From Pedobacter punctiformis (lineage in GTDB: Bacteria > Bacteroidota > Bacteroidia > Sphingobacteriales > Sphingobacteriaceae): a stretch of DNA of 64,000 bases. The notes below the pieces were generated by a model. The model was given only the letters and a program-made list of their open reading frames with translations. It made no database searches and had not been told where the DNA came from. This document shows positions 53,443 to 61,360 of this stretch, piece after piece. The DNA lies in assembly GCF_027213715.1 (NCBI RefSeq), contig NZ_JAPWGM010000005.1, forward strand, positions 124,001-188,000, written 5' to 3'. The first letter of the stretch is position 1. Each line of letters begins with the position of its first letter. A program made the position numbers and the translations under genes.

Positions 53443-54279
53443 TTATTTTTCCAGAATAATCTTCTGTATAACCGGGTCTAAGTTTGCTGGTAAATCAGCA
53501 GATTTTATATAGAACTTTTTTACATTCATAGCCCTGAACCAATCTGCCCAGTATTGATTAATTACATCCTCTTCATAAGGATTTTTCTTAGAAGCGTTAA
53601 TCCCCAGAACAATAATCTCCAGATCTTTTAAATTGTTGGTTACAGGAATAAAGCCAAGTTTGTTTTTTACCATGATTGCTTTATAATCAGAAGATATAAG
53701 TTTCCTTGATCGAATGAAGTCTGGTGTTATAAAAGAGCTTTTGTTTCCTTCTAAAAATTTACTGTCCTTGTGATACATATAACCATCTGTCAGGATGATT
53801 AAAATATTTCTATGATTATCTTTGATACAATAATCCCGAACATTATTTTTAAAAAATTTCCAAATATCCGAACCAATAAATTGGCCATCCTTAATAGCAG
53901 ATTGATAGATTTTTATGGGGATCTCCGAAAAGGTTTTGTCCAAACTCAAAATACTGCCTTTACTGGAGGTTTTGTCAAAATTTGCCTTTAATTGTTGACT
54001 TAATTTATTGATTTCAGGGTTTTTAGGTTCGGGATTGAAGTAAACTTGTATTTGATCATTCAACTGAATTATTTTCTTCTGCTTTATGTGAGCGATAAAT
54101 GCCTTTTCTACAGATTTGATATACTGAACATCTCTTTGGTAAAATTCAGGATATTTTTTAGGATCTATTCGGTCTGATAAATCCAATAGAAAACTAATGT
54201 TAAGATTCTGAGCACTTACTTTTTTAGAACTTATTGAAAGTGAAAGAATCAGGATTAAGAGTAAAATTTTTGATTTCAT
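53443..54279 (-). CDS. exported von Willebrand A-like protein
   Basis: 278 residues with a signal peptide ending VSAQ. The mature start NLNISFLLDLSDRIDP has Asp33 and Ser35 of a MIDAS-like DxSxS motif (the second Ser is Arg37), and NILIILTDGYMYH gives the later Asp of the fold. This looks like a vWA domain with an altered metal site, acting outside the cytoplasm in protein-protein contact. It is the sixth gene of the operon, 10 bp after the coiled-coil membrane protein gene. Confidence 0.65.
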   Translation of the reverse strand: MKSKILLLILILSLSISSKKVSAQNLNISFLLDLSDRIDPKKYPEFYQRDVQYIKSVEKAFIAHIKQKKIIQLNDQIQVYFNPEPKNPEINKLSQQLKANFDKTSSKGSILSLDKTFSEIPIKIYQSAIKDGQFIGSDIWKFFKNNVRDYCIKDNHRNILIILTDGYMYHKDSKFLEGNKSSFITPDFIRSRKLISSDYKAIMVKNKLGFIPVTNNLKDLEIIVLGINASKKNPYEEDVINQYWADWFRAMNVKKFYIKSADLPANLDPVIQKIILEK

Positions 54280-54289
54280 AATATTTGGA

Positions 54290-55618
54290 TTAGACTACAG
54301 ATAAATAAATGGAATTTTGAGAATCTTCTTTTGCGCCCACTCCCTCGCAATGATTATTGTATACTTCGATACATTCTTTTATCAAATTCTGATTCTCTGT
54401 TCTCGAAACAAATAACTTTTCATTAATAAATGTGATCCATCCCTGCACATATTCCGAAGCATATAGAACGTATTCTTTTGTAGGGATGATAACTGCATCA
54501 ATTATTCTTTGCAACTCTCCAATCCTTCCCTGAGCTTTAGCAATAAGTTCTTTAATGGCATTGAGCTCTTTAATAAATAGTTCCTTCTGTTTATCAAGGT
54601 CTGAAACCCTTTCCTGATGAATGAGAATATCTTTTTGTCGTTTTTGTTGTTCATGTTTTATCTTATCTTTTTCTTTATGCTCTTTCATGATAAAATCAAA
54701 AACCAATCCCCAGATAACATATACAATAAATCCTGCGAAGATAATTCCCCAAAATTGAATCCTGGTAAAAGCAATAGGTAAATTAAAAGGAGGCGAATCG
54801 AAAGTTTTATTCAAATCGTAGATCTTTTCCTCAATCTGATAAGCCAGAATGGCATCAAATACAAATGTAACCATAACTAAAACACCTATTTTGAGGTAAT
54901 TTGCAAAACTTTTATTTTCACTGAACATGTGGATTAAGAACCCCAAACCTAAAAATACAAATGGAATTAAGGAAACAAATGCACCCTCAAGCGTTCCATC
55001 ATTCCAGGCCTTTTCAAAAGCTTTTGGGTCTAAAACATTCATCATTAAATTACTATTGGGATCAAAAGTTTTGAAAAAAGCAGAATAAGATGTAGAGACA
55101 TAAAAAGTAAATAGATATAAACTTATCGGAATGAGAATAATTAATCCAATCCAAAACTTTGTAGAAGCTCCTTTCGTTGCTTTTATATGGTACTTTTCAG
55201 GATCTCTGGCCAAATCATTAATTTCGAATTTTAAAGCTTCAACGCTATCTTTTACTGACCTGATGTTGGCATCCGTCCTGGCAATTTGTTCTTCTTTATT
55301 CTCTTTACTTACGGTAAGTGCCTTTACCTCGGTTTCTTTATTTTTTTGTTCGTTTATATACGGCTCTTTAATTTGCCTTTGTTTATCTACAAGTTCTTTT
55401 TCCTCATTCTGAAATTTAGCATAAATGGCATTTAAACATATGGATAGTGCTTGTGAGCCACCTATGTTTCTAGATCCATCTCTAAATCCAGCTTCGTGAT
55501 AAGTCCTTTTTCTTACTTCCTCGGTTTCTCCGGTTTGATTTTCTGTAACGCCATCTTTTTCATTTTGAGATTCTGTAACAGACTTTAGGCGAAATAAATT
55601 TTTAATTTGGATGGTCAT
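54290..55618 (-). CDS. four-helix membrane protein with cytoplasmic coiled coils
   Basis: 442 residues. The N-terminal 60 residues are polar, residues about 75-145 form a coiled coil, then come four membrane helices (about 168-190, 226-246, 256-276 and 300-324) and a second long coiled coil (325-385) with an amphipathic C-terminus. No known family is recognised. The layout, coiled coils flanking a small helix bundle, recalls scaffold or ZorA-like membrane components, but no signature motif supports that. It probably assembles with the TerB-like and vWA-like proteins encoded on either side. Confidence 0.6.
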   Translation of the reverse strand: MTIQIKNLFRLKSVTESQNEKDGVTENQTGETEEVRKRTYHEAGFRDGSRNIGGSQALSICLNAIYAKFQNEEKELVDKQRQIKEPYINEQKNKETEVKALTVSKENKEEQIARTDANIRSVKDSVEALKFEINDLARDPEKYHIKATKGASTKFWIGLIILIPISLYLFTFYVSTSYSAFFKTFDPNSNLMMNVLDPKAFEKAWNDGTLEGAFVSLIPFVFLGLGFLIHMFSENKSFANYLKIGVLVMVTFVFDAILAYQIEEKIYDLNKTFDSPPFNLPIAFTRIQFWGIIFAGFIVYVIWGLVFDFIMKEHKEKDKIKHEQQKRQKDILIHQERVSDLDKQKELFIKELNAIKELIAKAQGRIGELQRIIDAVIIPTKEYVLYASEYVQGWITFINEKLFVSRTENQNLIKECIEVYNNHCEGVGAKEDSQNSIYLSVV

Positions 55619-55624
55619 AACGCT

Positions 55625-56032
55625 TTAGTTTTGAAGTTCATTAATAATTTCACTTTTGGTTTTACCTTGCTTCACGGAATCCAGAAAATAATCAGCAATT
55701 GCAACAACATTTTCTTCTACAAATCCGAATAGCTTGATGTACTTTTCCAGAGCGGATCTTTCATTGTCATCTATTTTTTCGTCGGCCCAAATCATTACTG
55801 TAAGGTCATAGAGATAGTCTATCTTCTCTTCTATCAGATTTGGTAATGTATTTTTAGAATCGATAGGATTGAGAAGAATTTCATCCAGGTTTCTGGCTGT
55901 AATACCTCTTTCCTCCGCAAATCTGTAAAGCATTTTAAGTTCCAGAGCGCTAAAGCTATCATCGCAAATAGCCATTTGATAAAGTCTTAGGAAATGCGCT
56001 TTTAGGTTTTCCGGTATCTGAAAAATTTCCAT
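55625..56032 (-). CDS. TerB-like protein
   Basis: 135 residues, all helical and acidic. Two related halves, LRLYQMAICDDSFSALELKMLYRFAEERGI and LTVMIWADEKIDDNERSALEKYIKLFGF, have the pattern of the TerB/DjlA N-terminal fold, in which acidic loops can bind metal. TerB proteins take part in membrane-linked stress complexes such as the tellurite resistance Ter systems. The gene starts 6 bp upstream of the coiled-coil membrane protein gene. Confidence 0.6.
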   Translation of the reverse strand: MEIFQIPENLKAHFLRLYQMAICDDSFSALELKMLYRFAEERGITARNLDEILLNPIDSKNTLPNLIEEKIDYLYDLTVMIWADEKIDDNERSALEKYIKLFGFVEENVVAIADYFLDSVKQGKTKSEIINELQN

Positions 56033-56036
56033 ATAA

Positions 56037-56426
56037 TTAGTTTTCTTTTTGTTTTAAGGGTTTGGGTACAATAATGTGATCTCTGGTATAGAGTTTAGGA
56101 GGCGATAAAGGTTCCTGATTTTTTTCTTCCTTTACTTTGTCTTTTTTTCTCAAAAATGCAAGGAGCAAAAACAGTATTCCGGTAGCTATATCAAATGGAA
56201 GCCAGATGCTTTTTCGATGCAGATAGATTGGAAATACAGGATTGAAAAAAATAAATACAGCCACAAACACGATTATCCACGAATAATTTTTGTGGTTTAA
56301 AAGATCGTAGATCATTAAAATTGAGCCTAACGAAATCACTATTCTTAGAAAAGTGTAATATTCGATAGGTAACTTTAATGTGGCGATGAAACAGGAAGCA
56401 GAGCAGAGGATGAATAGGGATTTCAT
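56037..56426 (-). CDS. DUF6804-like small membrane protein
   Basis: 129 residues. Three to four hydrophobic helices fill the first 95 residues (IEYYTFLRIVISLGSILMIYDL, WIIVFVAVFIFFNPVFPIYLHR, IWLPFDIATGILFLLLAF), followed by a basic, Pro-rich cytoplasmic tail. The segment order FLR...FNP...W...D matches DUF6804 as I remember it. The function is unknown. It lies 6 bp after the HsdR_N-like gene. Confidence 0.6.
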   Translation of the reverse strand: MKSLFILCSASCFIATLKLPIEYYTFLRIVISLGSILMIYDLLNHKNYSWIIVFVAVFIFFNPVFPIYLHRKSIWLPFDIATGILFLLLAFLRKKDKVKEEKNQEPLSPPKLYTRDHIIVPKPLKQKEN

Positions 56427-56432
56427 TTTTAG

Positions 56433-57497
56433 TTAATAATTTTCTAAGGTTTTATGTAGCTGAGCCCGATAATTATATATTTCGTCCAGATTGTTTAGCA
56501 GTACTTTTTCTCCTGCATCTTTGCCGTTATGAAATATTTCTAAATATTTGTTAACCGTGTTAAAATGAAATCTGCAAATGGGCTTTCTGTTATTATTATC
56601 CAGTAAGATTCCAAAATAAGATTGAGTATCACGGGAAGCAATTCTTTCGGAAGTGATTTTTTCCCTCAAAATCGCTTTTACAATTTGAAAAGCTTCGGCT
56701 TCTTCTTCCGTTGTGATAACTTTAGATACCTCATTATTTTCATCCACAGGATTTACTTTGTTGTCGTCCCGGGCTTCCAGTTTTTCATTAATGTTTAATG
56801 CAGATTTTAACCGGTAACTGATAGATTCATTAATAGAAATCGTTAATGCCTTTTTTGTATATTCCTTAAAGGCAATCATTCGATTGGCCGTTAATGGCTT
56901 GTCGAAGAATCGATTCACTAATAACCTCACAATTTCATCAGATGGAGTTTCTATTTCTTTTTCAAACTCTTTTTTTATGGCTTTGATATATTTAAATGCC
57001 TCAGCCGAATCAAGAATACTTTCTAGATTGTATTCGTTTTTAGTAAAGTTTTCCAGAATCTTTATCGAACTATCTTTTAAATCTTCAATGTCAATAGTTA
57101 AAAAAGGCTTCTCATCCATAATATTTGGTTTTTCCAGATCCGTATAAAAATTATAGATGGTTCCGTTAGTCAACACCCCAAATCTTGCTTTCGAAACATG
57201 GTAATACCGGTGAAGCTGAGAGTTATGTGCATCTGCATTTTCCTTCCAGTGTTTGCATTCGAAAATGAGGATAGGCTCATCATTTTTTCTGATCACGTAA
57301 TCTACTTTTTCGCCTTTTTTAGTGCCGATGTCACAAATGTGTTCCGGAACTACTTCTGTCGGATTAAAAATATCGTAACCTAACATTTGTATAAAAGGCA
57401 ACACAAACGCATTTTTAGTAGCCTCTTCTGTACTGATCTGATCTTTTAATCCACACACACGCTGTTGGAGCTGCTCTAGCTTTAATTTGAGTTCCAT
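56433..57497 (-). CDS. HsdR_N-domain nuclease-like protein
   Basis: 354 residues. The N-terminal domain (1-170) has the PD-(D/E)xK signature of type I restriction subunits: Asp66 in EKVDYVIRKND and Glu80/Lys82 in ILIFECKHW, then RFGVLTNGTIYNFYTD. The middle is helical. The C-terminal 90 residues (SYFGILLDNNNRKPICRFHFN) form a second small domain common in such stand-alone proteins. There is no helicase and no methylase gene nearby. It is the second gene of the island operon, 10 bp after the DUF1508 gene, and a longer paralogue of the 26009-26503 protein. Confidence 0.8.
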   Translation of the reverse strand: MELKLKLEQLQQRVCGLKDQISTEEATKNAFVLPFIQMLGYDIFNPTEVVPEHICDIGTKKGEKVDYVIRKNDEPILIFECKHWKENADAHNSQLHRYYHVSKARFGVLTNGTIYNFYTDLEKPNIMDEKPFLTIDIEDLKDSSIKILENFTKNEYNLESILDSAEAFKYIKAIKKEFEKEIETPSDEIVRLLVNRFFDKPLTANRMIAFKEYTKKALTISINESISYRLKSALNINEKLEARDDNKVNPVDENNEVSKVITTEEEAEAFQIVKAILREKITSERIASRDTQSYFGILLDNNNRKPICRFHFNTVNKYLEIFHNGKDAGEKVLLNNLDEIYNYRAQLHKTLENY

Positions 57498-57507
57498 GGT
57501 TTTTGAA

Positions 57508-57840
57508 TTAAATGGTTTCGTCTATAATTTCTGCACCGGGTGCATTTGCCTTTACCGATTCAATTCCGGTTTCTCTGCCACCAATTGAAGTGTACATTTG
57601 ACTGGTGCCAATAATTTCGCCATTTCCAGCCTTTAGATTAAAATAGTATAGACCGTTTTTAGCAATCTTCCGGTCGTATCTCGAATCTAATGGCGCATTG
57701 GTTTTTACAGATTCAATTCCATTTTTACAAGACGCTTTAGCGGTATAGCCCTCACTCGTTAAAATGACTTGTCCGTTAGAAGCTTTCAGATTAAACTGAT
57801 ATTCTTCATTTTTTCTTTGAGAGATTATGAATTTTCCCAT
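57508..57840 (-). CDS. DUF1508 (YegP-like) tandem-domain protein
   Basis: 110 residues forming two copies of the DUF1508 fold: FIISQRKNEEYQFNLKASNG...GIESVKTNAP and GLYYFNLKAGNGEIIGTSQMY...GIESVKANAP. Proteins of this type (PF07411, E. coli YegP) are small and cytoplasmic, without a known molecular role. It is the first gene of the eight-gene operon, behind a promoter with the shared palindrome. Confidence 0.85.
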   Translation of the reverse strand: MGKFIISQRKNEEYQFNLKASNGQVILTSEGYTAKASCKNGIESVKTNAPLDSRYDRKIAKNGLYYFNLKAGNGEIIGTSQMYTSIGGRETGIESVKANAPGAEIIDETI

Positions 57841-57864
57841 ATAGTTTTTAATTGTTTAGTTCCT

Positions 57865-57908
57865 CAAAACTATATAGATAAAGCCCCCTTTTTTTACGGG
57901 AAACCGTA
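57865..57908 (-). promoter_or_regulatory. island operon promoter with palindromic operator
   Basis: On the minus strand TACGG-TTTC-CCGTA (57908-57895) is a perfect 5-4-5 palindrome, followed by 22 bp and then TAGTTTTG (57872-57865), an exact -7 element. There is no TTG at -33, as expected if an activator is needed. The start codon lies 24 bp after the -7 element. Confidence 0.65.
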
Positions 57909-58006
57909 ACACGGTAACTATTTTTAAAAAGATTTTAATGTGCTTGTTTTCTGATCAAAAGGATGATCGAGGTAGGTTTAATTATGGGCGGAATAATAAA
58001 TGAAAT

Positions 58007-58100
58007 GGGAGATTGTCCCATTTTAATAAGAAAACAATCTCCCGCATTTTTCTGAAAACCTGTGGATTAAAAGCCAAGGTTTATGTTTAATCCATAGGTT
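58007..58100 (-). terminator. two hairpins behind the small Cys/His protein gene
   Basis: A 15-bp stem with one G-T pair (58057-58071 with 58086-58100) lies 14 bp after the stop codon and is followed on the minus strand by a T-containing stretch. A second, 10-bp stem GGGAGATTGT/ACAATCTCCC (58007-58016 with 58034-58043) follows. The rest of the gap 57841-58113 holds the operon promoter and no gene. Confidence 0.6.
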
Positions 58101-58113
58101 CTATTCACTACAA

Positions 58114-58320
58114 TTACTGGGTATGACATGCCTTAGAACAAGTTTCACAGCCGTTTGCAGTAGAATATGTTTTTTTAGCTTCTTTTACTGCTCCTTCACA
58201 AGAGTTGTATTCTCCCAAATATTTTCTGTTACTGGCAGCAGGTAAATATCTACAATCTTCATGGTGAACCTCATGATCGCCATTACTTTGGGCGTTCTCA
58301 TTTACATAATACTTTTTCAT
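58114..58320 (-). CDS. small cytoplasmic Cys/His protein
   Basis: I choose the ATG at 58320 (MKKYYVNENAQSNGDHEVHH), giving 68 residues; the longer upstream frame runs through the promoter. HHEDCRYLPAASNRKYLG, NSCEGAVKEAKK and ANGCETCSKACHTQ provide five Cys and several His, a likely zinc site of Ada-like type. No signal peptide is present. It is probably a single-gene unit with the same promoter-operator layout as the neighbouring operon, so it should be expressed together with it. Confidence 0.7.
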   Translation of the reverse strand: MKKYYVNENAQSNGDHEVHHEDCRYLPAASNRKYLGEYNSCEGAVKEAKKTYSTANGCETCSKACHTQ

Positions 58321-58347
58321 ATTAATTTTTTTTAATTGATTTGATAT

Positions 58348-58391
58348 CAAAAGTATACAGATGTAAAAGACATTCCTTATGGGAAGCCATA
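58348..58391 (-). promoter_or_regulatory. promoter of the small Cys/His protein gene with palindromic operator
   Basis: On the minus strand TATGG-CTTC-CCATA (58391-58378) is a perfect 5-4-5 palindrome, followed by 22 bp and then TACTTTTG (58355-58348), an exact -7 element. Spacing is identical to the promoter at 57865-57908. Confidence 0.65.
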
Positions 58392-58471
58392 AAGGAGCAA
58401 TCTTAAAAAAATAGGGAGATTTAGTTATTGAGTCTGGACCGAACATAAAAACCGGTCAGAAATCGTTAATT

Positions 58472-59137
58472 CTAAATAATCTTATTGGCTATGCAATACG
58501 CAATAAGTTGAGGATTGTTTGAAATGTTTAATGTTGTTTTAATCAAATTAATACGTTTTTCAATAGCACTCAGGCTTGAAGGTTCCATCTTATTTTCTCT
58601 TAAAAGATCAGGCATTTCTTTCTGACTTTTACCGCTGGACAGTAAGGATACAATCATCTTGTCGTACTCTGTAAAATGATGAATATTTTCTTCCTTTTGT
58701 CTGAGATTAGACGAAACGTATTTTTTGTTTTTATAAATCGTTTCTATAGCCGATTTAAGGTCTTTCGCATCATGACGTGCTTTTGGAACATAAGCATCAA
58801 TGTTCAGCTCTTTAAAAAGAGCATTGGCAATTAATGCCCGGTTTTCACTCGAAAACACCAATACCTTTATATCCGGCTGCACGTTTTTTACTGCTTTAAT
58901 CAATTCTTTGCCATCAGAGATTTTTTGCTGAGTATAATCATCGTCAAAAGAAAGATCAGTAATCATTAACTCGTAAGGTTTGCCATCACGAAGCGCCTTT
59001 TGTACCCGGGTTAATGCACTGTCGCATTGAAATACATAATCTGTATCAGCTATTGTAATACCCAGATTGCTAAGAACACTGCGAAGGGAGAGATTTGCCA
59101 TTTCATGGTCTTCAACGATTAATACATTTTTGAACAT
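58472..59137 (-). CDS. NarL/LuxR-type response regulator
   Basis: I choose the ATG at 59137 (MFKNVLIVEDHEMAN), giving 221 residues. The receiver domain has EDHE, a phospho-acceptor in LMITDLSFDDD, and the Lys of VPKARHD. The C-terminal helix-turn-helix (YDKMIVSLLSSGKSQKEMPDLLRENKM...IKTTLNISNNPQLIAYCI) is a diverged GerE/LuxR domain with a somewhat longer turn than usual. It starts 10 bp after the TPR kinase gene and is its partner. It is the best candidate to bind the shared palindrome in this region. Confidence 0.88.
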   Translation of the reverse strand: MFKNVLIVEDHEMANLSLRSVLSNLGITIADTDYVFQCDSALTRVQKALRDGKPYELMITDLSFDDDYTQQKISDGKELIKAVKNVQPDIKVLVFSSENRALIANALFKELNIDAYVPKARHDAKDLKSAIETIYKNKKYVSSNLRQKEENIHHFTEYDKMIVSLLSSGKSQKEMPDLLRENKMEPSSLSAIEKRINLIKTTLNISNNPQLIAYCIANKII

Positions 59138-59147
59138 AATGATGTTT

Positions 59148-60803
59148 TTATAAAGGAAAAGAGAGTTTAACATTAAGTCCCTGTTCGGGCTTAGTGTCAA
59201 AAGTAATTACACCCGAAATACTTTTAATACGGGTTTCCGTATTTTTTAGTCCGTTTCCGGGCGAAAAATCCACTATACCTTTTCCATTATCCGAATACAA
59301 AATCGTTATGCGCTCCTTATCATGTTGAAAATCCAGTTGTACGTGGTCTGCCCCACTATGTTTACTCATATTGGTCATAAGTTCTTGCAGAATGGCAAAA
59401 AGTTCAGGTTTAACGCTTTCTTTTACATTATTCCATAGTTTCTCCTCATTTCCGTTTACAACCAGGTTAACCTTTGCCGATTGATAAGAAGAAAACATAT
59501 TTGAAAGCGCTTTCGCAAAACCCTGTTTATATTTTGTGTCGATACTTTCATAAGAGAGATCTCTTGAAATGTGATAAATTACATCAAGCTTTTCTGCAAC
59601 TTCATCTTTTTCCATTTCCGGTCTGTTGTCTATCTCATCCATTATCTGGTAAATCCGGTTGGCTACATGATCGTGAACCTTTTTTACATACTTTATTTCT
59701 GTGTTTTTAACTTCAATTTCTTTCTCCTGCCTTAGTATTTTTTGTCGTCTTCTATACCAGAAATAACCAGAGATTAAGATTATGATTAAAATGCCAATTC
59801 CGATGTTTTGGATCAGGATGTTTTTTTGTTTTTCAATGTTTTCCGCTTTAGCTTTCAAAAAATCAGCCTTGTTCTTTTCTGTCTCATATCTAATTAATGC
59901 AAATTGATTTTTGGCAGCACTACGGGCTGTTTGAATACTATCATCCAAATGTGTATAGATTTCAAAAAAATGCTTGGTTTCTTTAGATGGACTAAGTTTT
60001 ATTAACTTTTGTAATGCTTCCAGCTGATCATCAGGACTAACCAGCGTTTGCGCAATGTGATACATTTTTTGAGCATAAAATAAAGCAGAATCAGGATGCT
60101 TTATCATGTAATAATCTGCAAGGTGAGCATAATTTGCGTTTTGCCCCCATAGATCATTTTCTTTCTTCCGAATGTGCAAAGCCTTTAAAAATTCAGGCGC
60201 CGCATTATATTTAGAATTTTGAAGCCACTTCGCATTTGAAAAATTATCTATTACTTTTGTTAAAAGAATGTTGTCATTTTTTACGCTATCATTTTGGAGT
60301 AAATCTATGTAAATAGCTTTAGCGTCTAAGTAATTTTGGGTTTTATAGTAGGCAACAGCTAAGTTGTTCATCCACATTAATCTATTTTTGTAATCGGATT
60401 TAGCTGAAATTGCTTTTTGATACCACTTTATTGCCTCATTATATTCTTTTAAATTTGTTTTATTTATGGCTATTGTATTATATGTTGTTGCCAGATAAGA
60501 ATTATCTGTGTGTTCAAAATAAGCAATTGATTTAATTGCGGTTTCGTAACTTCCAAAATAATCTCCCTGATCCGATTGAATGATCGCCATATTAAATAAG
60601 GATTTTCCAGTCAGTAGACTATCAGTATTAGAGGAAATTACTTTGTTGTAATAATAAAAAGCACTATCATAATGATTTTCAGTAAGAAGGACGTTTGCTT
60701 TTTCGTAATCTAATCTTACTAGACTTTTGGTTATTTTTTTTTCTTTTTTAGTACAAGAAAAAAAGAAAGGGAAAAATAATAAGAGAGTTAATAGTTGTTT
60801 CAC
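59148..60803 (-). CDS. TPR lipoprotein-like sensor histidine kinase
   Basis: 551 residues with a GTG start. The signal region ends FFPFFFSC (Cys17), so the N-terminus may be lipidated. TPR repeats (about 30-290) lie outside the cytoplasm, then a membrane helix (about 330-348), a coiled linker, a HisKA_3-like region with KKVHDHVANRIYQIMDEI and a HATPase domain (LQELMTNMSKHSGADHVQLDF, YSDNGKGI). The TPR part may bind a peptide or protein ligand. It is in an operon with the NarL-type regulator; a gene for a small secreted peptide lies directly upstream. Confidence 0.88.
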   Translation of the reverse strand: MKQLLTLLLFFPFFFSCTKKEKKITKSLVRLDYEKANVLLTENHYDSAFYYYNKVISSNTDSLLTGKSLFNMAIIQSDQGDYFGSYETAIKSIAYFEHTDNSYLATTYNTIAINKTNLKEYNEAIKWYQKAISAKSDYKNRLMWMNNLAVAYYKTQNYLDAKAIYIDLLQNDSVKNDNILLTKVIDNFSNAKWLQNSKYNAAPEFLKALHIRKKENDLWGQNANYAHLADYYMIKHPDSALFYAQKMYHIAQTLVSPDDQLEALQKLIKLSPSKETKHFFEIYTHLDDSIQTARSAAKNQFALIRYETEKNKADFLKAKAENIEKQKNILIQNIGIGILIIILISGYFWYRRRQKILRQEKEIEVKNTEIKYVKKVHDHVANRIYQIMDEIDNRPEMEKDEVAEKLDVIYHISRDLSYESIDTKYKQGFAKALSNMFSSYQSAKVNLVVNGNEEKLWNNVKESVKPELFAILQELMTNMSKHSGADHVQLDFQHDKERITILYSDNGKGIVDFSPGNGLKNTETRIKSISGVITFDTKPEQGLNVKLSFPL

Positions 60804-60832
60804 ACAACTAAATTAGTTAATTATGTAATCAA

Positions 60833-60861
60833 AAAAGAGGAAAGTAGATCTTTCCTCTTTT
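60833..60861 (-). terminator. terminator between secreted peptide gene and sensor kinase gene
   Basis: A 12-bp perfect stem AAAAGAGGAAAG/CTTTCCTCTTTT with a 5-nt loop, ending in TTTT on the minus strand. It starts 9 bp after the peptide stop codon. Confidence 0.7.
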
Positions 60862-60870
60862 AATAATAAA

Positions 60871-61068
60871 TTAATTTTTAATAGGTGTATGCCCAGTTTC
60901 TCCGCCAGTATCTTCACCTGGATCGGTATCACCAGGATCGCTTGGATCGCCTTCGGTAGAATCAGCAGTGGTAACTGTAGTCGTAGTTCCGTTGCAATTT
61001 CCAGAATGATTTGTATTGGATGGAGTAGCCAATCCTAATAGGATGGCAATAAATAATGGTAAAAACAT
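60871..61068 (-). CDS. small secreted acidic, Thr-rich peptide
   Basis: 65 residues. A hydrophobic N-terminus (MFLPLFIAILLGLA) is followed by a low-complexity mature part with one Cys, a Thr run (NGTTTTVTTADST) and acidic Asp/Pro/Gly repeats (DPSDPGDTDPGEDTGGE). No family is recognised. It lies 67 bp upstream of the TPR kinase gene, in the same direction, so it could be the kinase's ligand or a processed peptide signal. This is inference from position. Confidence 0.6.
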   Translation of the reverse strand: MFLPLFIAILLGLATPSNTNHSGNCNGTTTTVTTADSTEGDPSDPGDTDPGEDTGGETGHTPIKN

Positions 61069-61360
61069 GATTCAAAAATTTTAGAAATGAAATACTTTGT
61101 AGTTCCCCGCGACCATTCGCGGGGGCTGCTACGATTGTAAATCAGAAGGCCTTCTGAAAATTTTTGGGAAGTGTGAGTGTCTGTCGCGGGAGCTTATTAC
61201 TGCTTCCCAAACCGGTTATAAACCACCGCGATTTCTACTCTTTTTGTTAATCGGCTTTTTATTTGTTTTTTTGTTTGAGCTAATCAACAATACAAATGTA
61301 GGGGGCGTCAAATGATTAGCTATCAGGGTATTCCGAAGTTTCTTTTGTTTCCATTAGTAT
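61069..61360. other. structured intergenic region
   Basis: No gene is visible. A GC-rich hairpin CCCCGCGA-CCAT-TCGCGGGG (61105-61124), a 16-bp perfect palindrome TCAGAAGGCCTTCTGA (61142-61157) and a 9-bp inverted pair TTTGGGAAG/CTTCCCAAA (61163-61171 and 61203-61211) follow within 110 bp of otherwise AT-rich DNA. It may encode a small RNA or be the remnant of a repeat element. Confidence 0.45.

Noticed and set aside
54290..55618. ZorA of a Zorya system or a transport permease
   Set aside because: No MotA/ExbB-like motif, no ZorB partner and no transporter signature can be seen.
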